Counted from the first letter of the stretch, positions 7,157 through 14,867 are shown. The stretch is 16,916 nt of DNA from Chloroflexota bacterium (GCA_016200765.1 JACQEC010000175.1:1-16916), one strand, 5' to 3'. Numbers and translations are program-made. Notes: a model not told the origin generated them from the sequence alone.

Positions 7157-7318
7157 GTGAGCGAAGACAAGGCGCCGCAGCCCGGCTCGCGGCGCATGCC
7201 CAAAGATTCGATTGTCTATGAGAAAATCGTGCCCATCGCGATGGTTGTCTTGGGCCTTGGCTTGGTGGCCGTAGTGGTCGTTGCCCTGGCCGCGGTGCTG
7301 GGATGGATTCATTTATAA
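7157..7318 (+). CDS. Small single-pass membrane protein
   Basis: A 53-residue protein starting at GTG 7157, with AGGAG seven bases upstream at 7146-7150. It has a charged N-terminus (SEDKAPQPGSRRMPKDS), then a long hydrophobic stretch (IVPIAMVVLGLGLVAVVVVALAAVLGW cut here into residues about 24-50) and a short C-terminus. It begins 3 bases after the HTH regulator stop and ends 50 bases before the next membrane protein. I recognise no family. The start, spacing and membrane segment support a real gene; its role may be tied to its neighbours. Confidence 0.75.
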   Translation: MSEDKAPQPGSRRMPKDSIVYEKIVPIAMVVLGLGLVAVVVVALAAVLGWIHL

Positions 7319-7368
7319 GCCGGGCGCAAAGATACGACTTCAGACAACCTTATGGAGGAAAAGTCACT

Positions 7369-8190
7369 GTGAACCTCAATCAACTGTTGCCATTTGTCAC
7401 AACCGCCATTATGTTTCTGTTTGTGGGCTGGGTGTTTCTACGCTATAGCCAGCGCCGTTCGGCCCATATGCTGATGTGGGGCATCGGTCTGGCATTGTTT
7501 GCGATAGGCAGCTTCGCCGAAGCCTACTCTGCCTTTGCCTTCGACCCTTTGGTTTTTCGGCTATGGTATCTGTGCGGCGCAGTCTTGACGGCGGCGTGGA
7601 TTGGACAAGGGACCGTTTACCTGCTGTTGCGTAAAAAATGGGGCCATGTCACGCTGGCGGTGCTGGTACTATTGAGCGCGGCGGCGGCGCTGATCATGTT
7701 CACGACCGATTTACAGACGCAGAACTTCGACCCGGCACGCCCGCTGAGTGATCAGTATGCCACGAAGGAATTGAAGCCGGATGAACCGGCGCCGGCTGGC
7801 ACGAAGGTCGTCGAGATTGATCGGCAAGGTCAGCGCGTGCGCACCATTCCGGGTATCATTCCACTCGGCGCACCCATACGCAGCACAACCGCGATTTTCA
7901 ATATCTACGGCACGCTGGCGCTCGTGGGCGGCGCGCTCTATTCGACCTACCTGTTCTGGCGCAAGCGCGTGATGGGCAACCGCGTCATCGGCAATATCCT
8001 GATTGCCGCGGGCGCGCTCTCCATCGCCTCGGCCAGCACGCTGACGCGGCTGGGCTACGGCGGATACCTCTATCTGGGCGAGTTGATTGCGGCCGTCGCC
8101 ATGTTCGCCGGATTCATCATTGCCTCGCGCCGCGCGCAGGATTCGCTGGAGCGCGAACCTATGCCCGCGCAGGCCGCCTCATCCACCTGA
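7369..8190 (+). CDS. Seven-helix membrane protein of unknown function
   Basis: A 273-residue protein with seven predicted membrane helices at about 6-26, 34-56, 66-87, 93-113, 175-197, 206-227 and 234-252. Between helices 4 and 5 is a polar loop of about 60 residues rich in Pro and charged residues. The open frame begins at 7303, but the GTG at 7369 has a TATGGAGG-type ribosome-binding site about 10 bases ahead and starts directly before helix 1, so it is preferred. I do not recognise the family; no transport or enzymatic motif is evident. It is the last gene of the HTH-regulator operon. A hairpin at 8219-8257 follows its stop. Confidence 0.82.
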   Translation: MNLNQLLPFVTTAIMFLFVGWVFLRYSQRRSAHMLMWGIGLALFAIGSFAEAYSAFAFDPLVFRLWYLCGAVLTAAWIGQGTVYLLLRKKWGHVTLAVLVLLSAAAALIMFTTDLQTQNFDPARPLSDQYATKELKPDEPAPAGTKVVEIDRQGQRVRTIPGIIPLGAPIRSTTAIFNIYGTLALVGGALYSTYLFWRKRVMGNRVIGNILIAAGALSIASASTLTRLGYGGYLYLGELIAAVAMFAGFIIASRRAQDSLEREPMPAQAASST

Positions 8191-8218
8191 GCGCGGAATG
8201 CCCATTCGCTCTTCCCCA

Positions 8219-8257
8219 CCCCCGGCTCGTTCCTCCTTTGCAAGGAATAGCCGGGGG
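8219..8257 (+). terminator. GC-rich hairpin after the seven-helix protein gene
   Basis: CCCCCGGCT (8219-8227) pairs with AGCCGGGGG (8249-8257), and an inner TTCCT/AGGAA pairing can extend the stem. No U-tract follows, so termination is plausible but may be incomplete. It separates the two plus-strand operons. Confidence 0.5.
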
Positions 8258-8279
8258 CGTCCGACCGCTCGCCTCTGCT

Positions 8280-8309
8280 TTGCCCCTTCTTCCTTAATAA
8301 TGCTACAAT
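8280..8309 (+). promoter_or_regulatory. Extended -10 promoter, near-leaderless, for the aldolase operon
   Basis: TTGCCC (8280-8285), an 18-base spacer ending in TGC, and TACAAT (8304-8309) form a promoter with an extended -10 element. The start would be near 8316, only about three bases before the ATG at 8319. No ribosome-binding site fits between them. Confidence 0.6.
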
Positions 8310-8318
8310 ACGGTTGCG

Positions 8319-9071
8319 ATGTCTTTCGTCAACGAACATCAACTGCGGCAGGAAATCGTCGAGATTGGGCGGCGCATGTGGGAGAAGGGCTTTCTCGCCG
8401 CCGCCGATGGCAACCTCTCGGCGCGCATCGGGCCCGACCGCCTGCTGATTACCCCTAGCGGCCTGAGCAAAGGCTTCCTTTCGCCCGATCAAATCCTGCG
8501 CGTCTCGTTGGACGGCGCGGTGCTGGCGTCCAACCATCCCGGCGCGCGCGGCCTCAAGCCGTCGTCGGAAATGATGATGCACCTCGAAGCCTATAAACAG
8601 CGCGCGGATGTGAGCGCGGTCATCCACGCGCACCCGCCGCTGGCCATCGCGCTCACAGTGGCGGGCCTGCCGCTGGACGCCGACGTCCTGCCCGAAGTCA
8701 TCTACTCCGTGGGTATCATCCCGACCGCGCCGTATGTCACGCCCGGCACGCCCGACGGCCAGCGCGCCGTGAGCGAGTTGGTGAAGGTTCACGACGCTAT
8801 CCTGCTCGACCATCACGGCACGCTGACGGTAGGCGCGAGCTTGACGGAGGCGTACATGCGGCTGGAGCGGGTCGAGCATTCGGCGGCGATCCTGCTGGCG
8901 GCGCGGCAGGTGGGCGAGTTGAAGCGACTGCCGCGCGCCGAGTTTGAGAAGCTGTGCGCGCTGGGCGTCTGCGCGCGCCAGAACGGCTTGCACGCCGCCG
9001 CCAGCGAAGAACTGCCCGAGGCGTTGGTGCAACAGGTTGTGACGGCGGTATTAAAGCAGATGGGGCATTAA
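8319..9071 (+). CDS. Class II aldolase/adducin-family protein (fuculose-phosphate aldolase-like)
   Basis: A 250-residue cytoplasmic enzyme of the zinc-dependent class II aldolase/epimerase fold, which cleaves or isomerises sugar phosphates such as L-fuculose 1-phosphate. Visible motifs are AADGNLSAR (28-36) and ITPSGLSKG (44-52) for phosphate binding, PSSE with the catalytic-type Glu84, the zinc pair in HAHPP (His103, His105), and DHHGTLTVG with His166 as third ligand. The usual Asn before that histidine is His165 here. The C-terminus is about 35 residues longer than E. coli FucA. The true substrate cannot be told from sequence. It leads an operon with a permease and an SPFH protein, an unusual setting for a sugar aldolase, and its mRNA is probably leaderless. 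Confidence 0.88.
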   Translation: MSFVNEHQLRQEIVEIGRRMWEKGFLAAADGNLSARIGPDRLLITPSGLSKGFLSPDQILRVSLDGAVLASNHPGARGLKPSSEMMMHLEAYKQRADVSAVIHAHPPLAIALTVAGLPLDADVLPEVIYSVGIIPTAPYVTPGTPDGQRAVSELVKVHDAILLDHHGTLTVGASLTEAYMRLERVEHSAAILLAARQVGELKRLPRAEFEKLCALGVCARQNGLHAAASEELPEALVQQVVTAVLKQMGH

Positions 9072-9103
9072 GCCGGAGAAGCTTCCGGAAGCCCGACCAT
9101 CCC

Positions 9104-9895
9104 ATGACCATGCCCAAAGCGATTGTCATCACCAGCGCGTACTTGAAGTTTAACCTCATGTCCGCCATGGAATATCGCGGCGCGTTCATGATGCAGGCGT
9201 TTGGCATGGTGCTCAACGATCTGGCGCTGCTCTTTTTCTGGGGGGTGTTCTTCACCCAGTTTCCCGCGCTAAACGGCTGGGCCTTGCACGACGTGCTGAC
9301 GCTGTACGCGATTGTCGCGGCGAACTTCGGGCTGGGCAACATCCTGTTCGGCAACGGGTTCAACCTTGCGCAGGTCATCGCCACGGGCGGGCTGGACTAC
9401 TATCTGGCTCTGCCCGTTTCGCCGCTGATTCACATGCTCGTCTCGCGCATGAACTTGTCGGCGTGGGGTGACCTGATCTTCGGCGTGGGGCTGTTTGCCG
9501 TGCTGTGGGGCGCGAACCCGGGGGCGTGGCTGGTGTTCCTGATCGGCACGACGCTGGGCGCCGCCGTGATGGTCGCCTTTGCGGTGGCGCTGGGGACGTT
9601 CGCATTCTATCTGGGCAACGCCGAGGCGCTGGCCGCGCAAGGCATCGGCGCGCTCATCTCGTTCAGCACCTACCCGGTTGACCTGTTTCCGCTGGCGGTG
9701 CGGGTGGTGCTCTATACCCTGATCCCCGCGGCGTTCTTGAGCAGTATCCCCACCGAGCTGGTGCGCGGGTTTGAGTGGCTGTCGCTGGCCGAGTACGCGG
9801 CGGGGACTCTGGCGATTATGCTGTTGGCCCGTTGGATTTTTTATCGCGGACTGCGGCATTACGAGTCGGGCAATCTGCTGGTGGCACGCATTTAG
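9104..9895 (+). CDS. ABC-2 type permease subunit (orphan)
   Basis: A 263-residue integral membrane protein with about six helices. An N-terminal amphipathic stretch (KAIVITSAYLKFNLMSAMEYRGAF, shortened here as residues 5-28) and the GGLDYYLALPVSPL motif near residue 100 fit the ABC-2 permease branch usually found with a partner permease and an ATPase exporter subunit. Neither partner lies in this window. The open frame extends to 8954 but overlaps the aldolase; ATG 9104 (or 9110) gives the natural N-terminus and a 32-base gap. No good ribosome-binding site is seen. It may work with ATPases encoded elsewhere. Substrate unknown. Confidence 0.82.
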   Translation: MTMPKAIVITSAYLKFNLMSAMEYRGAFMMQAFGMVLNDLALLFFWGVFFTQFPALNGWALHDVLTLYAIVAANFGLGNILFGNGFNLAQVIATGGLDYYLALPVSPLIHMLVSRMNLSAWGDLIFGVGLFAVLWGANPGAWLVFLIGTTLGAAVMVAFAVALGTFAFYLGNAEALAAQGIGALISFSTYPVDLFPLAVRVVLYTLIPAAFLSSIPTELVRGFEWLSLAEYAAGTLAIMLLARWIFYRGLRHYESGNLLVARI

Positions 9896-9915
9896 CCGGC
9901 ACAAGTGAGGGATCT

Positions 9916-10104
9916 ATGGCGTACGCTGTCGCTGACATCTTACTGTTCATCCTGCTGTTGGCGGGGTTGTGGCTGGCGCTCTTCTATGGTTACCGCTGGC
10001 TGGAGCGCCGCCGCGAACGGCAGGAGAACGCGCAGTTGATTCGCATGTTAGAAAACGGCCTTAACAAGCAGGCCGGGACCCATAAGGAGGGACCTGATGC
10101 GTAG
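9916..10104 (+). CDS. Small membrane-anchored protein next to SPFH gene
   Basis: A 62-residue protein with one N-terminal membrane helix (about residues 3-26, ADILLFILLLAGLWLALFYG) followed by a highly charged helix, WLERRRERQENAQLIRMLENG. The start at 9916 follows GTGAGG by five bases. The stop overlaps the SPFH gene start by 8 bases, so translation is coupled. No family is recognised. The arrangement suggests a small partner or assembly factor of the SPFH protein, which is inference. Confidence 0.75.
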   Translation: MAYAVADILLFILLLAGLWLALFYGYRWLERRRERQENAQLIRMLENGLNKQAGTHKEGPDA

Positions 10105-11092
10105 TAGTGGAAGTTACAACTTTCAGCCGCCGAACATCAGTTTGCGCGGCGTGAGCGCAATCATTACCGTAACGGTGATTCTGCTTGCGCTCCTGATTGT
10201 CGGCTCGGCGTCGTTTGTCAATATCCGCCCCGGCTATGTGGGCGTCCTGTTCGACCAGAGGACCCATCAGGTCAACACGGGGTTCATCGAGCCCGGCTTC
10301 GGCTTCAAGGTGCCGCTGGTGCAGCTGGTGCAAGAGTACCCGGTCGGCACGCAGGTGCTGACGATGATCTCCAGGCAGCAGGAAGGCCGCGTTGTCGGCG
10401 ATGATTCCATCAAGGCGCAGAGCATCGAGGGGCAGGATATCTTCATTGACGCGACGATCAAGTACCACGTCATCAAAGAACTGGCCGGCAAGCTCTACGA
10501 GAAGTGGCAAGGCTCTAACATCCAGTTTATCGAGGATAACGCCGTGCGCCGCGCCGCCCGTTCCGTGATCCCGATCATCGCCGGCAAGATGACGGTCATC
10601 GGCATCTACGGCAATGAGCGCGACGTGCTGGAGAAGAACGCCCTCGCGCTGCTGAAGGACGAGCTGAGCAAGGACTATATCGAACTTGAGGCGGTGCAGA
10701 TTGGCGAGGTGCACATCTCCGATGCGCTGAAGGCCTCGCTCGAACAGAAGGTCGCGGCCCAGCAGGCCGCCGAGCGCGCCAAGTTTGAACTGGACAAAGC
10801 CGAGACCGAGGCGAAGACGGCCGCCGCCGTGGCCAAGGGCAAAGCCGATGGCCGCGCGGCGGAGGCCAAAGGCGAATCGGATTATGTGTCAATTCTGGCG
10901 ACGGGCAAGGCCAACGCGCGCCGCATCGAGGCCGACGCGGAAGCGTTCTACAACATCACCGTCGCCAAGTCGCTGACGCCGGAACTGGTGCAGCTAAAAG
11001 CCATTGAAAAACTAAGCGATAAATTGCAAGTGATCCTTGCGCCCACCGGCAGCACGCCGATCATCGGCTTGGATTCCTTGCTCAAGAAGTAG
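10097..11092 (+). CDS. SPFH/prohibitin-like membrane protein
   Basis: A 331-residue protein of the SPFH (stomatin/prohibitin/flotillin/HflK) superfamily. It has a membrane helix at about 18-41, then the band-7 domain (VNIRPGYVGVLFD, TGFIEPGFGFKVPLVQ, residues about 41-215) and an Ala/Glu/Lys-rich coiled coil at about 215-290 (ISDALKASLEQKVAAQQAAE start). The GFGFKVPLV stretch and length resemble prohibitins. Such proteins form large membrane rings that organise lipid domains or hold membrane proteases. The ATG at 10097 follows a strong AGGAGG. It ends the plus-strand operon; a hairpin at 11110-11146 follows. Confidence 0.92.
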   Translation: MRSSGSYNFQPPNISLRGVSAIITVTVILLALLIVGSASFVNIRPGYVGVLFDQRTHQVNTGFIEPGFGFKVPLVQLVQEYPVGTQVLTMISRQQEGRVVGDDSIKAQSIEGQDIFIDATIKYHVIKELAGKLYEKWQGSNIQFIEDNAVRRAARSVIPIIAGKMTVIGIYGNERDVLEKNALALLKDELSKDYIELEAVQIGEVHISDALKASLEQKVAAQQAAERAKFELDKAETEAKTAAAVAKGKADGRAAEAKGESDYVSILATGKANARRIEADAEAFYNITVAKSLTPELVQLKAIEKLSDKLQVILAPTGSTPIIGLDSLLKK

Positions 11093-11109
11093 CGCTAGAC
11101 AGCAGCCGT

Positions 11110-11146
11110 CCCGCTCGTGGCGGATAGCCATATCCGCCACTGCGGG
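11110..11146. terminator. Convergent hairpin between SPFH and FecR-domain genes
   Basis: A perfect 10-bp stem, GTGGCGGATA (11117-11126) and TATCCGCCAC (11131-11140) with loop GCCA, is extended by CCCGC/GCGGG (11110-11114, 11142-11146) across a small asymmetric bulge. It lies between two converging genes. There is no U-tract, so it may block transcription from both sides less sharply than a classic terminator. Confidence 0.6.
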
Positions 11147-11165
11147 CGACGCGCGCGCGCATTCC

Positions 11166-12383
11166 TCACTCAACGATCACCCCGACGTCCGAGACCAGGC
11201 TGTCGTAATCCCAGCCCGAAGCGTAGATTTGCACCGACAGGATCACGCTGGGTTTCGGCTTGAGGATTTCGGTCAGGTTCGGGCTTTCATAGGTAACCCA
11301 CACCGCTTGGGGAACCTGCTCGCCGCCCGGCGTGGGAGTGTGCGCATCGTTCTGGTAGAAGAAGCCGCGCACCCAAAACGTCTGCCCTCCGGCCACATCC
11401 CGGTAGTTCATGCGGATCATCAGCGGGTATTCACTACTTAAATAGCCGCCGCCGGAGAGCGACTGGTAATTGAGCCACATATTCACCCGCAGACGCAACC
11501 CCTCCGCCTCCGAGACATCCTTGCCGATCAGCTGTTCGATGCCGGTCTCATCGTGGTTGCCGTTGCTGTTTTGGCGCGCAAAGTGCACCGCCATCACAGG
11601 CTGGTCGGCTGAACGACCGGGCACGGTCTCTATCTGTGCCGTGCCATCCACGTTGCCGGCGTCCCCGCCCTGATCGTTATAGACCCGCCAACTGCCGGCG
11701 AGCGGCGCGGCAAAGTCGCCGTTGGCAATCAAGTTCCGTTCGAGGGGCAGAGGCCCGCGCAATTCGCCGTCCTTGACCTGACCGCGCTCGCGCGCTGAGA
11801 GGGTGATGGCTTGACGGTTCGTCTTGACGGAGGCGCGCCCACTGCGAGCAATCAAATCGGTCTGCTCGCCAGCGACTTCCAGCAGGTAGTCGCCGGGCTG
11901 TAACTGCGACAGGCAGTTCGGGGTCTGAATGCTCAAATCCAGCCCTTTGCCATTCGGCGCGGCGGTGACGCGCAACTGCCCGGCGCGCAGGGCAAGCTGA
12001 ACCTTGGGCGGCTCGGTGCTGGCGCTGAACCTGGGCGTGCGCGCCGCGGAGAGGGTAACCTGCGTGTCCGGGTAGATGATGACCGTGCTGCCATCGAACA
12101 GTTTGAGCGTCGCGCGGGTGTTGGCATCGGTGCGGATGGTCGCCCCTTCGGGCACCGAGCGGCTGGCCTGCTCGGCGGATGGCTCGCGCCCCGAGACTTC
12201 CACGATGGCCGTGCCGCTCCACACACTCAGGTCGGCTTCGTGGCTGTCGGTCGCCGTATTGATATACCAGATGCCCAGCGCCGGAATGCCGAAGAGCAGA
12301 ACCAGAAAAACCGCAAACGCGCTGAACAGCAAAATCCAAGCGAGGCGCTCCATATCGCGGTCGGGCGTCAGCGCGTTCGTCAA
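11166..12383 (-). CDS. Membrane-anchored FecR-domain protein
   Basis: A 405-residue protein with an N-terminal membrane anchor at about 14-40 and the rest outside the cytoplasm. Residues about 54-140 resemble a FecR domain: WSGTAIVEV, PEGATIRTDANTRATLKLFDGSTV, PDTQVTL, then LALRAGQLRVTA. A second all-beta region from about 215 (NLIANGDFAAPLAGSWRVYND) looks like a galactose-binding or carbohydrate-binding-module fold, up to the C-terminus. In classic systems FecR senses a surface receptor and controls a sigma factor, but no sigma factor is present, and in this group the domain is often just structural. It overlaps the acylphosphatase gene by 4 bases (ATGA). Function in envelope stress or glycan binding is a guess. 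Confidence 0.85.
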   Translation of the reverse strand: MTNALTPDRDMERLAWILLFSAFAVFLVLLFGIPALGIWYINTATDSHEADLSVWSGTAIVEVSGREPSAEQASRSVPEGATIRTDANTRATLKLFDGSTVIIYPDTQVTLSAARTPRFSASTEPPKVQLALRAGQLRVTAAPNGKGLDLSIQTPNCLSQLQPGDYLLEVAGEQTDLIARSGRASVKTNRQAITLSARERGQVKDGELRGPLPLERNLIANGDFAAPLAGSWRVYNDQGGDAGNVDGTAQIETVPGRSADQPVMAVHFARQNSNGNHDETGIEQLIGKDVSEAEGLRLRVNMWLNYQSLSGGGYLSSEYPLMIRMNYRDVAGGQTFWVRGFFYQNDAHTPTPGGEQVPQAVWVTYESPNLTEILKPKPSVILSVQIYASGWDYDSLVSDVGVIVE

Positions 12384-12664
12384 GGCCGCACCTCAAAGCG
12401 CGCAAACTCCCCGCGCGCCTCCAGCCAGCGCGCGCTCACGCTATCCACCCGCGCCCCGCGCGGCCCGTGATGCAGCCAGACCAGCAGGCTTTCCAGCGCC
12501 GCGCGCCCGCCTTCGGCCGCCACTTCAACCGTTCCGTCGTCCCGGTTGAGCGCGTAACCCGTCAGCCCCAGCCGCGCCGCTTGGCGCTGGGTGTTCTGAC
12601 GAAAGTAAACACCCTGCACATGGCCGCTGATGACCGCTTCTATCCGGACGCTCGGTGCGGTCAT
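12380..12664 (-). CDS. acyP: Acylphosphatase
   Basis: A 94-residue enzyme that hydrolyses acyl phosphates such as carbamoyl phosphate in the cytoplasm. The signature GHVQGVYFRQNT holds the catalytic Arg22, and Asn40 in GYALNRDDGTVEV takes the position of the catalytic asparagine, although the usual GWVRN is altered to GYALN. Length and ferredoxin-like pattern match the family. It lies 2 bases after htrA and overlaps the FecR-domain gene by 4, so it is co-translated with them. The link with chaperone and protease genes is not explained by the known reaction. Confidence 0.95.
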   Translation of the reverse strand: MTAPSVRIEAVISGHVQGVYFRQNTQRQAARLGLTGYALNRDDGTVEVAAEGGRAALESLLVWLHHGPRGARVDSVSARWLEARGEFARFEVRP

Positions 12665-12666
12665 AG

Positions 12667-13842
12667 TTAGCGGTTCGTCGGCCGCGCCGCCAGCGTCACT
12701 TTGATTTTTTGCGCGCTGCCGTTGCGGATGATTGTCAATTCAACCTGCTGGCCGACGGTCGTGTTCTTCGCCAGATAGGCGATCACATCGTCAAAACTAC
12801 GCACCTCTTTGCCTTCAATCGCCGTGATGATGTCGCCGCCGGTCTGGATCGGGCGGCCATTGAAGTTAGCGCGCCGGCTGCCTCCAACCAGCCCGGCTTT
12901 GGCGGCCGGACTGCCGCTGGTCACATCGGTGACGAGCGCCCCGTGCTGTGTGGGCAGAGACAACTGCTCGGCCAAATCAGAGTTGATAGACTGCCCTGAA
13001 ATACCGAGCCACGAGTGGGCGTAGCGGCCGTCCTTGATGAGGACCGGCGCGACACGCTTCACGGTCTCCACGGGAATCGCCAGCCCGACGCCGGAGTTCA
13101 CGCCACTGCGCGAAAAGATCAGGTTCGTCACGCCGATCACTTGCCCCTTCATGTTCAGCAGAGGCCCACCGGAGTTGCCGGGGTTGATGGCGGCGTCGGT
13201 CTGAATCAGTTCGGGCAGCGAAAAGCCGGTGTCCGACAACTGCACGATGCGCCCGACCGCGCTGATGAACCCCACCGACATGGCGCGCTCGAAGCCAAAC
13301 GGGTTGCCAATCGCCACGACCCGCTGGCCCACCTTCAGGCTGTCCGAGTCGCCCAGCGTAACCGCCTTCAAGAGTTCGGCGGGGGCTTTCACCTGAATCA
13401 CGGCCAGATCGGTATCGGCATCAGCGCCGACGACCTTCGCCTCGAAGTCGTCGTCGTTGGAAAACTTGACGCGAATCTTGCTCGCCCCGTCAATCACGTG
13501 GTTGTTGGTGACGATATGCCCGTCGGTATCCAGCACGAAACCGGAGCCGCTGGCTTCGGCGGTGGCATTGTTGCTCACGCCCAGCACGGTGATATACACC
13601 ACCGAGGGGCTGACCCGCTCAAACAGGTTGACCAGCACGTTCTCTTCGCTGTCAAGACCGACCACCGGCACCGGCGTCGGCGCAGAAGCCTGCGGTGGCG
13701 CCGTCTTGACCACCGCGGTGGGCGCCGACGCCGCGTTTGAACCGGCATCAGGGTTGGTGTCCAGCAGACTGGATAGGCCGCAACTGAGGCTGAAGAGGAC
13801 GCTCAAGCCCAGCATGACCAGCGACTTCTTAGATGTTCGCAT
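12667..13842 (-). CDS. HtrA/DegP-type serine protease with PDZ domain
   Basis: A 391-residue exported protease of the S1C family. Residues 1-21 form a signal-like segment ending in Cys21 (LFSLSC), a non-canonical lipobox, so lipid anchoring is possible but uncertain. A Pro/Ala-rich linker (about 30-62) precedes the trypsin-like domain with His115 (TNNHV), Asp145 (ADTDLAV) and Ser224 (NPGNSGGPLL). One PDZ domain follows at about 277-385. It degrades or refolds damaged proteins outside the cytoplasmic membrane. The frame extends to 13890, but ATG 13842 gives the signal sequence, has GTAGGGGA just before it, and lies 4 bases after dnaJ. It is the second gene of a chaperone-protease operon. Confidence 0.95.
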   Translation of the reverse strand: MRTSKKSLVMLGLSVLFSLSCGLSSLLDTNPDAGSNAASAPTAVVKTAPPQASAPTPVPVVGLDSEENVLVNLFERVSPSVVYITVLGVSNNATAEASGSGFVLDTDGHIVTNNHVIDGASKIRVKFSNDDDFEAKVVGADADTDLAVIQVKAPAELLKAVTLGDSDSLKVGQRVVAIGNPFGFERAMSVGFISAVGRIVQLSDTGFSLPELIQTDAAINPGNSGGPLLNMKGQVIGVTNLIFSRSGVNSGVGLAIPVETVKRVAPVLIKDGRYAHSWLGISGQSINSDLAEQLSLPTQHGALVTDVTSGSPAAKAGLVGGSRRANFNGRPIQTGGDIITAIEGKEVRSFDDVIAYLAKNTTVGQQVELTIIRNGSAQKIKVTLAARPTNR

Positions 13843-13846
13843 TCCC

Positions 13847-14806
13847 CTACTTTCCCGGCGCGCCGCTTGGCCGCAGGCGCGCCAACTCATGGAACAGCGT
13901 TTTTTCTTTCTCGCTCAAATTTTGCGGCAGGGTGACCTTGATGCGCGCATACAGGTCGCCTTTCTGCGCGGGGTCGCCCAGATGCGGCATCCCTTGACCG
14001 TTCAGCCGGAACTGTTTGCCGTTGGTGGTCTCCGGCGGCACGGTCAAGACTACGGCTTTGCCTTTCAGCGTGGGCACGCGCGCCTCGCCGCCCAACAGGG
14101 CGGTGTATAAATCAATCGGCACCTCGACAAACAGGTCGTCGCCGTTGCACTCAAAGGTGGAGTGGGGCGAGACCTCGACAATCAGGTACAGGTCGCCGGG
14201 CTTACCGCTGTTCAGACCGGCGGCGCCTTGACCTTGCAGGCGCACCCGCGAGCCGGTGGTCACGCCGGGCGGGAGGCTCGCTTCAATCTTGCGCCCTTCC
14301 TTCTGGATCAGCCGCCGGGCGCCGTGGTACGCTTCTTCCAGCGTGACCGTCACCGCGTGCTCGATGTCGCGGCCCTGGCGCGGGCGGCGCGTCCGCTCCG
14401 CCGCGCGCGTGCCGCCTCCGGCCGCGCCGCTGAAGATGGACTGAAAGAAATCGGAGAAGTCGCCCAACTCGGCGTTGTTGCCGAACAGGTCGTTCAGGTC
14501 GGCGTACTCGCCGCGCGGGCCGCCCGCGCCTTGCCGCACATAGGGCGACCAGTCAAAGCCGCCCGCGTTGCCGCGCTGCTGCCACTGGTGATACTGCGCG
14601 CCCAGTTGGTCGTACTTGCGGCGCTTGTCGGCGTCGCTCAAGACCTCATTGGCTTCGTTGATCTCCTTAAACTTCTCTTGCGCCGTTTTTTCCGGGTTCT
14701 TGTCCGGATGAAATTTTTGAGCCAGCCGGCGATAGGCCTTCTTGATCTCGGCCTGGCTGGCCGTCTTTTCTACACCCAGTATCTTGTAATAATCCTTGTA
14801 CTCCAT
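13847..14806 (-). CDS. DnaJ-family co-chaperone without zinc finger (CbpA type)
   Basis: A 319-residue co-chaperone that stimulates an Hsp70 ATPase and delivers substrates. Residues 1-70 are the J domain (DYYKILGV, HPDKNP with the essential HPD at 33-35, then KRRKYDQLG). A Gly/Phe/Asp-rich linker runs to about 145. The C-terminal substrate-binding domains occupy about 150-298 (VTVTLEEAYHGARR, LPPGVTTGSRVRL, VEVPIDLYTALLGG). There are no CXXCXGXG repeats, so it is a type II DnaJ like CbpA rather than full DnaJ. No Hsp70 or GrpE gene is in the window. It leads the operon dnaJ-htrA-acyP-fecR. Confidence 0.94.
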   Translation of the reverse strand: MEYKDYYKILGVEKTASQAEIKKAYRRLAQKFHPDKNPEKTAQEKFKEINEANEVLSDADKRRKYDQLGAQYHQWQQRGNAGGFDWSPYVRQGAGGPRGEYADLNDLFGNNAELGDFSDFFQSIFSGAAGGGTRAAERTRRPRQGRDIEHAVTVTLEEAYHGARRLIQKEGRKIEASLPPGVTTGSRVRLQGQGAAGLNSGKPGDLYLIVEVSPHSTFECNGDDLFVEVPIDLYTALLGGEARVPTLKGKAVVLTVPPETTNGKQFRLNGQGMPHLGDPAQKGDLYARIKVTLPQNLSEKEKTLFHELARLRPSGAPGK

Positions 14807-14838
14807 AGGGACTCTCCGCGCACCTCCGCTGTAGGCCT

Positions 14839-14867
14839 ATTATACTCCGCACAGACACCGCCAACAA
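14839..14867 (-). promoter_or_regulatory. Promoter of the dnaJ-htrA operon
   Basis: A perfect TATAAT on the minus strand (14844-14839) with TTGTTG (14867-14862) 17 bases upstream; start near 14832, leader about 26 bases with GGAGAG before the ATG. No CIRCE-type heat-shock operator was seen. The -35 element lies inside the left arm of the inverted repeat at 14861-14936. Confidence 0.6.

Noticed and set aside
6527..7312. A 261-codon minus-strand open frame
   Set aside because: Antisense to the HTH regulator and the small membrane protein, with shadow-like composition.
8070..9032. A 320-codon minus-strand open frame
   Set aside because: It lies opposite the well-supported aldolase gene, is rich in Arg, Gln and His as expected of an antisense frame in GC-rich DNA, and has no recognisable motif.
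11110..11146. Palindrome considered as a CRISPR repeat or attachment site
   Set aside because: It occurs once, has no spacer series and sits between two convergent genes, which fits a terminator or boundary hairpin.
13015..14110. Long plus-strand frames (13015-13740 and 13457-14110)
   Set aside because: Both are antisense to the HtrA protease and DnaJ genes, whose catalytic and HPD motifs are unambiguous.
14807..14867. CIRCE heat-shock operator upstream of dnaJ
   Set aside because: The expected 9-bp inverted repeat with a 9-base spacer is not present; only a plain promoter and the wider 17-bp repeat were found.
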